Source of the DNA: an uncultured Leptospiraceae bacterium
GTDB lineage: Bacteria > Spirochaetota > Leptospiria > Leptospirales > Leptospiraceae
Assembly (NCBI GenBank): GCA_937924465.1
Contig: CALDSP010000313.1
Span: 1 to 6,735 of the forward strand
Length of the DNA stretch: 6,735 nucleotides
Reading direction: 5' to 3'
The notes below the pieces were generated by a model that had not been told where the DNA came from, searched no databases, and saw only the letters and a list, made by a program, of their open reading frames with translations. Made by a program: the position numbers and the translations under genes. Numbering within the stretch: the first letter of the stretch is position 1; each line of letters starts with the position of its first letter. Below, in pieces: positions 1-5,095 of this stretch.

Positions 1-2
1 TT

Positions 3-296
3 TTCATAATTTTTTTATTATTAGGTAATCTCTCCTTTCTCTTTGCATTGGAAAGATTTGAAGAGCTATTGATTAAAAAAGCTGTTTACCCAGAACAAAA
101 GCAAGCTGTTAAAAAGTATCTTCAAGAAAAAGCAGCGCACCTGCATGAAGAAGCGAAAACTCTACGGGAGGCTGCAGAGGTCAGAAGAGGTGGAAAGAAA
201 ATTTATCAAAAAAATGTAAAAAAAGAAGCTTTAGAAAAAGCAAATGTTTTGGAGGCTAAAGCTAAGGAGTACGAAAGAGCAGCAGATAAACTATAG
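3..296 (+). CDS. Secreted/periplasmic coiled-coil protein of unknown function, 5' end outside the window
   Basis: I do not recognise this gene. The frame can be called from a TTG at 48, but it stays open to the left edge. The 15 codons before the TTG (3-47) encode a strongly hydrophobic stretch ending SFLFA, followed by a charged region starting LERFEELL. This looks like the core and cleavage region of a signal peptide, so the true start is probably upstream of the window and the mature protein may begin near codon 48. The sequence before the TTG is pyrimidine-rich and has no Shine-Dalgarno site, which argues against starting there. The remaining 80 or so residues are Lys/Glu/Ala-rich with almost no helix breakers, so a long alpha helix or coiled coil is likely. 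There is no Cys in the visible part, so no lipobox can be seen. The stop is TAG at 294-296, and a terminator follows 25 nt later. That makes it the last gene of a separate transcript. Export and helical structure are inferences, and the function is unknown. Confidence 0.7.
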   Translation, partial: FIIFLLLGNLSFLFALERFEELLIKKAVYPEQKQAVKKYLQEKAAHLHEEAKTLREAAEVRRGGKKIYQKNVKKEALEKANVLEAKAKEYERAADKL

Positions 297-320
297 ACTT
301 TCTGAAAGAATTAATACTTC

Positions 321-352
321 ATGAGGAGTTACGTGAAATGACTCCTCTTTTT
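321..352 (+). terminator. Rho-independent terminator after the first gene
   Basis: GAGGAGT (323-329) pairs perfectly with ACTCCTC (341-347). The stem can extend inward by a T-G and an A-T pair, leaving a loop of about 7 nt. Five T residues follow directly (348-352). There is no A-run on the left side, so it should act only in the rightward direction. Its position separates the upstream gene from the rpsB run. Confidence 0.8.
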
Positions 353-448
353 AAAGTGAATGAGAGTTCTCTATACGAAATTTTACTTTTTTTGTTGATT
401 TAATTTGCGTAAAAAAATTAATGGTAAAACAAGAAAAATGGTTCTTAC
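353..448 (+). promoter_or_regulatory. AT-rich leader, probable promoter region of the rpsB run
   Basis: This gap lies between a terminator and the first gene of a tightly packed run, so a promoter is expected here on context. The sequence is very AT-rich, with T and A tracts at 387-393 and 411-417. TTTAAT at 399-404 matches five of six -10 positions but has no -35 hexamer at 15-18 nt. TTGTTG (392-397) and TTGATT (395-400) resemble -35 boxes, but the sequences 16-19 nt downstream are poor -10 boxes. A small palindrome, AGAGTTCTCT, lies at 363-372. I cannot choose a specific promoter, and no leader structure resembling an r-protein operator was recognised. Confidence 0.35.
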
Positions 449-679
449 TTGAAAATATCCATAGTAAACTTTCTACTCTCCATTATTCTTGGGCTTTTCA
501 TTGGAGCAGTTTTAGGAAGTATTTTGGATAAAATTTTTGGAATAAGTTTTTTTGCTTATCCTTTACTGAAAGAACCATGCAGTTTGAATTTCTATATTAT
601 TAAAATCGAGGTCCAATTTACCCCTGCTGGTCTATTCGGAATGGCGGTGATAGGATACCTCGTTATAAAAAAGGGGTAA
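449..679 (+). CDS. DUF4321-like small membrane protein
   Basis: This 76-residue protein has two predicted membrane helices: about residues 4-26, rich in Leu/Ile/Gly with a GxxxGxxLG-type face, and about 58-73. A short polar segment lies between them (around 38-57), and the protein ends KKG. The pattern fits the DUF4321 family as I recall it: a glycine-rich N-terminal helix, a central Pro/Leu region, and a C-terminal helix ending in basic residues. No function is known to me for that family. The start is TTG at 449. An in-frame TAA at 425-427 limits any upstream extension, and no in-frame ATG lies between. The ribosome binding site is weak (AAGAAA, 431-436, rather distant). Its stop lies only 3 nt before the rpsB ATG, and the rpsB Shine-Dalgarno sits inside its last codons. 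It is therefore almost certainly cotranscribed and perhaps translationally coupled with rpsB. The family call is from memory. The membrane prediction is firmer. Confidence 0.7.
   Translation: MKISIVNFLLSIILGLFIGAVLGSILDKIFGISFFAYPLLKEPCSLNFYIIKIEVQFTPAGLFGMAVIGYLVIKKG
671..676 (+). promoter_or_regulatory. Shine-Dalgarno site of rpsB inside the preceding gene
   Basis: AAGGGG lies 6 nt before the rpsB ATG and is formed by the last two codons of the upstream gene, just before its TAA. This placement supports coupled translation across the junction and fixes the rpsB start at 683. Confidence 0.75.
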
Positions 680-682
680 ACT

Positions 683-1528
683 ATGTCAGTAATTACAATG
701 AAAAGCCTGCTAGAGGCGGGTGTACATTTTGGTCATCAAACCAAAAAATGGAACCCTAAAATGAGTCCTTATGTATTTACGGCTCGCAATGGGATTCATA
801 TTATCGACTTACAGAAAACAGTCCAAAAAGCCAAAGAAGCTTATGATGCTTTGAAGAGGCTTTCCTCACAAGGAAAAAAAGTTTTATTTGTAGGAACTAA
901 AAAACAGGCTCGCGCAGCAATTGAAAAAGAAGCCACTCGTTGTGGAATGTATTACGTTTCCAATCGATGGTTGGGTGGCCTTCTTACGAACTGGAACACT
1001 GTAAAAAAAAGTATAGCTCGAATGAAAAAATTAGAGCAACTTGTGGAATCGGGAAACATTGAAAAAGAAACCAAAACCAAGAGAGAACAACTTTCTCTCT
1101 TAAGAGAGTTAGACAAGCTAAGAAAAAATCTGGGTGGAATCAAGGATATGGTCGCTATTCCCGAGGTTCTCTTGGTGATAGACCCCAAAAAAGAGGAAAT
1201 TGCTGTCAAAGAAGCTAAAAAATTAGGACTCACAATTTTTGCAGTTGTAGATACAAATTGCGATCCGGAACTCATTGATTATCCGATTCCCGGAAATGAT
1301 GATGCCATTCGCGCCATTACTTTGTTTCTAGAAACTATGGCAAATGCTATCATTGAAGGCACGGGAGGGGAAGTCCCACAGCCTAAATTTAGTGATGATA
1401 TTGACGAAGAAGCCATTCGCAACCTCAACTATCAAGGGGAATATGATGAAGAAGGTCGATTCATCATGGATGATGACGTAAATTATGAAAAACAATTTTC
1501 TTCCAATTACGAAGAAGGATCAAAATAG
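683..1528 (+). CDS. rpsB: 30S ribosomal protein S2 with acidic C-terminal tail
   Basis: S2 binds the 30S head/body junction, joins late in assembly, and is needed for S1 docking in many bacteria. Family hallmarks are clear. The N-terminal region has HFGHQTKKWNPKM (15-27) and a RNGIHIIDLQKT block (35-46). VLFVGTKKQA (67-76) and NRWLGGLLTNW (94-104) follow. The second S2 signature runs from IPEVLLVIDPKKEE through EAKKLG (159-182), and FAVVDTNCDP and PIPGNDDAIRAI (186-212) complete the core. A coiled-coil protrusion sits around 112-150. The protein has 281 residues, about 40 more than E. coli S2. The excess is a C-terminal tail (about 235-281) with 15 Asp/Glu against 5 Lys/Arg. I recall similar acidic tails in Leptospira S2. 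The ATG has a good ribosome binding site, and the gene lies 12 nt before tsf, a classic pairing. Synthesis is autoregulated by S2 in E. coli. No equivalent leader was recognised here. Confidence 0.98.
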   Translation: MSVITMKSLLEAGVHFGHQTKKWNPKMSPYVFTARNGIHIIDLQKTVQKAKEAYDALKRLSSQGKKVLFVGTKKQARAAIEKEATRCGMYYVSNRWLGGLLTNWNTVKKSIARMKKLEQLVESGNIEKETKTKREQLSLLRELDKLRKNLGGIKDMVAIPEVLLVIDPKKEEIAVKEAKKLGLTIFAVVDTNCDPELIDYPIPGNDDAIRAITLFLETMANAIIEGTGGEVPQPKFSDDIDEEAIRNLNYQGEYDEEGRFIMDDDVNYEKQFSSNYEEGSK

Positions 1529-1534
1529 AGGGAG
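1528..1534 (+). promoter_or_regulatory. Shine-Dalgarno site that fixes the TTG start of tsf
   Basis: GAGGGAG begins at the last base of the rpsB TAG stop and lies 6 nt before the TTG at 1541. Such a strong site at proper distance, plus the family-typical N-terminus that follows, supports TTG as the real tsf start. Confidence 0.75.
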
Positions 1535-1540
1535 ATTTCA

Positions 1541-2134
1541 TTGGAAATTACAACAGATCTCATTAAAGAACTAAGAGACAAAACAAGCGCTGGAATGCTG
1601 GATTGTAAAAAAGCTTTACTGGAAACGAATGGGGACATTGAAAAGGCAGTTGAGTATCTCCGTAAGAAAGGTTTGGCTAAAGCCGCTACAAGAGGTGGAC
1701 GAGAAACCAAAGAGGGAAGAGTGATTTCTTACATTCATTCTAACGGAAAACTAGGAGTTTTGTTGGAGCTAAACTGTGAAACCGATTTTGTTGGAAAAAA
1801 TGAAGCCTTTGAAGAACTAGGAAAAGAAATTTGTATGCACATTGCGGCTTCTAATCCACTTTACTTAAGTCCAGAAAGTGTGCCAGCTGAAGTCTTAGAA
1901 AAAGAAAAAGAAATTTTACGCTCTCAACTTTTAGAGCAAGGTAAAAAAGAAGAGCAAATTGAAAAAATTATTCCGGGCAAGCTCAATAGCTATTATTCAG
2001 AAGTTTGCCTCTTGGAGCAAGTATACATTAAAGATAACAAAAAAACTATAAAAGAAATTCTCCAAGAAGCCATAGCTAAATTTGGGGAAAATATAACCAT
2101 AGGACGTTTTACAAGGTATCAAGTCGGTGGATGA
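1541..2134 (+). CDS. tsf: Elongation factor Ts, short form
   Basis: EF-Ts is the cytoplasmic nucleotide exchange factor that releases GDP from EF-Tu. The N-terminal UBA-like domain (about 1-50) shows the typical LIKELRDKTSAGMLDCKKAL pattern followed by NGDIEKAVEYLRKKG. The core contains the hallmark TDFV at 81-84 within NCETDFVGKNEAF, the loop that inserts into EF-Tu. The C-terminal part has the motif CLLEQVYIKD (156-165) and ends in an IGRFTRYQVG segment. At 197 residues it is much shorter than E. coli EF-Ts (about 283) and resembles the compact Thermus-type form of about 196 residues, which lacks one core subdomain and the coiled-coil insertion. All parts expected of that compact form are present, so this is not a truncation. 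Translation starts at TTG after a strong Shine-Dalgarno site. The 3' end overlaps pyrH by 8 nt. Confidence 0.97.
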   Translation: MEITTDLIKELRDKTSAGMLDCKKALLETNGDIEKAVEYLRKKGLAKAATRGGRETKEGRVISYIHSNGKLGVLLELNCETDFVGKNEAFEELGKEICMHIAASNPLYLSPESVPAEVLEKEKEILRSQLLEQGKKEEQIEKIIPGKLNSYYSEVCLLEQVYIKDNKKTIKEILQEAIAKFGENITIGRFTRYQVGG

Positions 2135-2885
2135 TTATAATAGTACAAATACAAAATACACTCGAATTTTAATTAAATTGTCAGGAGAAGCTTTAGCAGG
2201 AGAAGGGGAGTATGGAATTGATGGAGAGAGACTCATTTCTCTAGCTAAAGAAATTAGAGAAATCCACAGTTTAGGAGTGCAAATTGCAATTGTAGTAGGA
2301 GGCGGAAATATATTTCGGGGGGTCAAAGGGGAGGAAACGGGGATTGATAGAGCTACTGCCGACTACATGGGAATGCTAGCAACCATTATTAACTCTCTTG
2401 CTCTACAGGCAGCTTGTGAAAGCCAAGGTTTGTTTACAAGAGTTCAATCGGCAATTGAAATTAACTCTATTGCGGAGCCTTACATTCGAAGAAGAGCTGT
2501 TCGCCACTTAGAAAAGGGGAGAATTGTTATTTTTGGGGGAGGCACAGGAAACCCTTATTTTACTACCGATACTACTGCTAGTTTAAGGGGGGTAGAGGTT
2601 GGCTGTGACATTATCTTAAAAGCCACCAAAGTGGATGGAGTTTATACAAGAGACCCAAAAAAAGACAAAGAAGCAAAAAGGTTTAAAAAAATCTCTTTTT
2701 CTGAATCTATCAATCGAAGATTGAAAGTAATGGATCAAACCGCTTTGAGTTTGTGTATGGAAAATAACATGCCAGTCATTGTATTTGATATATTCAAAAC
2801 AGGAAATTTGCGAGCTCTTGTGTTAGGGCAAGAAGTAGGAACATTGATTTCAAATTCAGATGAGGTGGTTTTAGAAAGTGAGTGA
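2127..2885 (+). CDS. pyrH: Uridylate kinase (UMP kinase)
   Basis: PyrH is the bacterial UMP kinase of the amino-acid-kinase fold. It phosphorylates UMP to UDP with ATP, usually as a hexamer activated by GTP and inhibited by UTP. Motifs in order are RILIKLSGEAL (13-23, phosphate-binding lysine and glycine loop), VVGGGNIFRG (56-65), RATADYMGMLAT (75-86), IFGGGTGNPYFTTDTTA (135-151, UMP and catalytic region), ATKVDGVYTRDPKK (166-179, nucleotide-binding segment) and VMDQTAL (201-207). The length of 252 is slightly above the E. coli 241, mainly through a short polar N-terminal extension. GTG at 2127 is the only sensible in-frame start before the KLSGE motif. AAGG at 2113-2116 is a modest ribosome binding site. 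The start lies inside the end of tsf, and the 3' end overlaps frr by 8 nt, so translation is probably coupled on both sides. Confidence 0.97.
   Translation: MDDYNSTNTKYTRILIKLSGEALAGEGEYGIDGERLISLAKEIREIHSLGVQIAIVVGGGNIFRGVKGEETGIDRATADYMGMLATIINSLALQAACESQGLFTRVQSAIEINSIAEPYIRRRAVRHLEKGRIVIFGGGTGNPYFTTDTTASLRGVEVGCDIILKATKVDGVYTRDPKKDKEAKRFKKISFSESINRRLKVMDQTALSLCMENNMPVIVFDIFKTGNLRALVLGQEVGTLISNSDEVVLESE
2862..2868 (+). promoter_or_regulatory. Shine-Dalgarno site of frr inside pyrH
   Basis: GAGGTGG lies 9 nt before the GTG at 2878, within the last codons of pyrH. It supports the GTG as the frr start, because no ATG suits the family's N-terminus. Confidence 0.65.
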
Positions 2886-3426
2886 TTTTGTAAGTCTAGC
2901 CAAATCTAAAATGGACAAAACAATTGAAGCATTAAAAAAAGATTTCATTCAAATACGAACAGGAAGAGCTAATCCAGCTATGGTAGAAGACATTAAAGTG
3001 GAATACTATGGTACAATGACTCCTCTCATGCAGCTTGGTTCTATTACTACTCCCGAACCGAGGATGATTGTAATCAATCCTTATGATAAGTCTTCTATTA
3101 AAAATATTGAAAAAGCTATTTTAAGTTCTGGATTAGGTCTTACTCCTACAAATGATGGCTCAGTGATTCGTATTATTCTTCCCGAGCTTACAGGAGAACG
3201 TAGGAAGGAGCTTTCTAAAATAGTTAAAGCCAAAGCAGAAGAGAAAAAAGTTGCCATTCGAAATATTCGCAGAGACATAAATGATGAAATCAAAAAAGCA
3301 AACGCAGATGCCTCCCAAGACCTTATAAAAGGACTGCAAGATCAAATCCAAAAAATTACTGATTCCTATATTGCTAAAATTGTAGAACTCACTGAAGAAA
3401 AAGAAAAAGAAATTCAAACAGTTTAA
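2878..3426 (+). CDS. frr: Ribosome recycling factor
   Basis: RRF acts with EF-G to split post-termination 70S ribosomes in the cytoplasm. The protein is 182 residues, against 185 in E. coli, so it is full length. Domain I is a three-helix bundle built from about 1-30 and 105-182. It carries the conserved IRTGRANP (26-33), GERRKELSK (106-114) and the VAIRNIRRDIND segment (125-136), whose Arg131/Arg132 correspond to the functionally essential E. coli Arg132 region. Domain II (about 31-104) contains VEYYGTMTPLMQLGSI and the PRMIVINPYDKS stretch typical of the family, then LTPTNDGSVIRIILPELT. The start is GTG at 2878, overlapping the pyrH stop in an 8-nt GTG..TGA junction. The following gene begins 2 nt after the TAA. 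The rpsB-tsf-pyrH-frr order is conserved across bacteria. Confidence 0.97.
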   Translation: MSDFVSLAKSKMDKTIEALKKDFIQIRTGRANPAMVEDIKVEYYGTMTPLMQLGSITTPEPRMIVINPYDKSSIKNIEKAILSSGLGLTPTNDGSVIRIILPELTGERRKELSKIVKAKAEEKKVAIRNIRRDINDEIKKANADASQDLIKGLQDQIQKITDSYIAKIVELTEEKEKEIQTV

Positions 3427-3428
3427 TC

Positions 3429-4136
3429 ATGTTACAGCTCCCACAGCACATTGCCATTATCATGGACGGAAACGGGAGATGGGCAACACAAAAGGGTCTT
3501 CCTAGAAGTGAAGGGCATAAAGCAGGAGCAAACTCCATAGATAGGCTTATGGAAACAGCTTTAGAGTTAAGTATTCCCTACATTTCTCTTTATGCTTTTT
3601 CTACAGAAAATTGGAAACGTCCAATTTCAGAAATCCAGTCTATTTTTCAACTTTTAAATGAATTCATTGATTCTCAATTAAATAAAATTCATAGCAATGG
3701 AATCAAAATTCAACACTCGGGTAGAGTGCAGAGAATTCCTTTTATGAGTTTTAAAAAAATCTATAAAGCCGTTCAATTGACAAAAAACAATACAAAAATG
3801 ACTTTAAACTTTTGTTTAAATTACGGTGGTAAGGAAGAAATTTTAAATGCATGCAACAAAGTTATAAAAAAGAAAATAAAAAATAATGATAAATTGGACA
3901 AAGGCATTACACAAGAAGAACTCGAAAAAGAATTATATACATATCCATTGCCGCCGGTAGATTTACTAATTCGGACTGCAGGAGAACAGAGAATTTCTAA
4001 TTTTTTGTTATGGCAGATTGCTTATGCTGAAATTTATTTTACCAATACTTTATGGCCCGACTTTCATAAACAAGATTTGTTCCAAGCTCTAGAATGGTAT
4101 TCTAACAGAGTGAGAAAATTTGGAGGACTTAAATGA
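3429..4136 (+). CDS. uppS: Undecaprenyl diphosphate synthase (cis-prenyltransferase)
   Basis: UppS adds isopentenyl units in cis to farnesyl diphosphate to make the C55 carrier lipid for peptidoglycan and surface polysaccharide synthesis. It is a cytosolic, membrane-associated enzyme. The N-terminal signature HIAIIMDGNGRWA (7-19) holds the catalytic Asp13. EGHKAGA (28-34), YAFSTENWKRP (55-65) and LNYGGKEEI (130-138) follow. The C-terminal substrate-binding block has RTAGEQRISNFLLWQ (182-196), AYAEIYF and LWPDF (208-212), and the protein ends in an RVRKFGG element. The RTAGE version replaces the more common RTSGE/RTGGE, which is tolerable variation. At 235 residues it is near the usual 240-250. 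ATG at 3429 starts only six residues before HIAIIMDG and lacks a clear Shine-Dalgarno site, so translation probably relies on coupling with frr (2-nt gap). It overlaps cdsA by ATGA. Confidence 0.95.
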   Translation: MLQLPQHIAIIMDGNGRWATQKGLPRSEGHKAGANSIDRLMETALELSIPYISLYAFSTENWKRPISEIQSIFQLLNEFIDSQLNKIHSNGIKIQHSGRVQRIPFMSFKKIYKAVQLTKNNTKMTLNFCLNYGGKEEILNACNKVIKKKIKNNDKLDKGITQEELEKELYTYPLPPVDLLIRTAGEQRISNFLLWQIAYAEIYFTNTLWPDFHKQDLFQALEWYSNRVRKFGGLK

Positions 4137-5050
4137 GTGAAACAACAAGAAGAATTTTATCGGCAGTGGTTTTAGTACCTACATTTTTATTTTGTTTTTA
4201 TTATACAGATTGGTATTATTTACAGTTATATATATTTTGTAGTATAGCAATTTATATTGGTTTAAAAGAATTTTATGGTTTAGCAAACAAAGAAGATGAA
4301 GGTAAACCATTTGAAAAATTAGGAGTGTCAACAGCTATTCTGTTGTTCACGATAGCATACTTACAATTTCTTCAAATTCAAACTCATAATCCTCTCCCAC
4401 AGGAGTACGCTAGTTTTATTTCTCGCTTTTTTCCACCAAACAACAATCTTTTATTACCAGTTTTATTCTTACTATTTATAGGAGTTTATTTTTTACAAAT
4501 CCTGAGTCGTCCTTTAGAAGGAGCCTTGTTTTCCACATCTATAACAATTGCAGGAGTTTTATATTTAGCATTGCCTAATATATATTTTCTAAAATTGATT
4601 TCACTAGAAAAAGGAATATATTATGTATGGATAGTCGCAGGAGTTACTTTTTTAACTGACACGGGAGCCTACTTTGGTGGGAGATGGTTTGGGCGTCACC
4701 CTGCTGGTTTGAAAGTTTCTCCAAAAAAAACATGGGAAGGATACATTACGGGAATTTTGACTGCTTTAGTATACACATATACTGTAACTTTTTTTTGGAA
4801 ACCTGCTACAGGAGAGGAAGCTGCCTTTGGATATTTTGAACTAGCTTTCTATACACCTATGTTTTCTTTTGTAACTATTATAGGAGATTTAGCTGAATCT
4901 GCCATGAAACGAGATGCTAAAATAAAAGATTCTGCTTCCGTAATTCCAGGGCATGGAGGATTTTTAGATTTAGGAGATGCTATTTTTTTTACAGTACCAT
5001 GCACTTATTTTTATTTGAGTTTAAAAGAAGTTCTTGGGTTTGTGATCTAG
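4133..5050 (+). CDS. cdsA: Phosphatidate cytidylyltransferase (CDP-diacylglycerol synthase)
   Basis: CdsA converts phosphatidic acid and CTP into CDP-diacylglycerol, the precursor of all bacterial phospholipid head-group classes. It is an integral inner-membrane enzyme. The sequence is very hydrophobic, with about eight likely membrane segments (around 10-25, 28-47, 65-83, 105-122, 133-155, 162-178, 205-222 and 283-303). The conserved catalytic half is clear: TDTGAYFGGRWFGR (175-188), SPKKTWEG (196-203), GDLAESAMKRDAKIKD (251-266) and PGHGGFLD (272-279). The length of 305 is close to E. coli (285). The signature normally ends LDRxD. Here it reads LDLGD (278-282), keeping both metal-binding Asp residues (279, 282) but replacing the usual Arg with Leu. 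GGAGG (4122-4126) precedes the ATG, which overlaps the uppS stop by four bases. The gene is notably AT-rich, and it contains homopolymer runs of eight A or T. Confidence 0.94.
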   Translation: MSETTRRILSAVVLVPTFLFCFYYTDWYYLQLYIFCSIAIYIGLKEFYGLANKEDEGKPFEKLGVSTAILLFTIAYLQFLQIQTHNPLPQEYASFISRFFPPNNNLLLPVLFLLFIGVYFLQILSRPLEGALFSTSITIAGVLYLALPNIYFLKLISLEKGIYYVWIVAGVTFLTDTGAYFGGRWFGRHPAGLKVSPKKTWEGYITGILTALVYTYTVTFFWKPATGEEAAFGYFELAFYTPMFSFVTIIGDLAESAMKRDAKIKDSASVIPGHGGFLDLGDAIFFTVPCTYFYLSLKEVLGFVI

Positions 5051-5066
5051 GAAAAGTTTTTTAAGG

Positions 5067-5086
5067 TATTTATAATTTTATAAATA
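5067..5086 (+). promoter_or_regulatory. AT palindrome with TATAAT in the dxr leader
   Basis: TATTTATAA (5067-5075) and TTATAAATA (5078-5086) are perfect inverted repeats around a TT centre. TATAAT at 5071-5076 is a perfect -10 hexamer, and TATAAA at 5079-5084 is a near match. No good -35 box lies 15-18 nt upstream of either. The element occupies much of the only sizeable gap (45 nt) between rpsB and rseP. The dxr Shine-Dalgarno (AAGG, 5086-5089) follows directly and could be masked if an RNA hairpin formed, though an all-AT stem would be weak. It could be an internal promoter, an operator, or chance in AT-rich DNA. Confidence 0.35.
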
Positions 5087-5095
5087 AGGTTTAAA

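Noticed and set aside
298..308. Small palindrome CTTTCTGAAAG right after the first gene
   Set aside because: With 5-bp arms and a 1-nt centre it cannot form a hairpin, and similar short palindromes are common by chance. The stronger terminator follows it.
952..1275. Open frame of 107 codons on the minus strand
   Set aside because: It lies wholly inside rpsB on the opposite strand, its translation is Ser/Leu/Phe-rich as expected from the complement of a Lys/Glu-rich gene, and it has no family resemblance.
1507..1710. Minus-strand open frame across the rpsB/tsf junction
   Set aside because: It is a shadow of the 5' part of tsf, with no recognisable domain and no space for its own expression signals.
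2135..2326. Minus-strand open frame in the 5' part of pyrH
   Set aside because: It is antisense to the conserved KLSGE and GGGN motifs of pyrH and has no independent support.
3081..3417. Two minus-strand open frames in frr, one with a poly-Phe N-terminus
   Set aside because: The Phe run is the complement of the AAAGAAAAAGAAA stretch encoding the Glu/Lys tail of RRF. Both frames are shadows of frr.
5054..5066. T-run after cdsA considered as a terminator
   Set aside because: The six T residues (5057-5062) are not preceded by a GC-containing stem, so there is no support for a terminator between cdsA and dxr.
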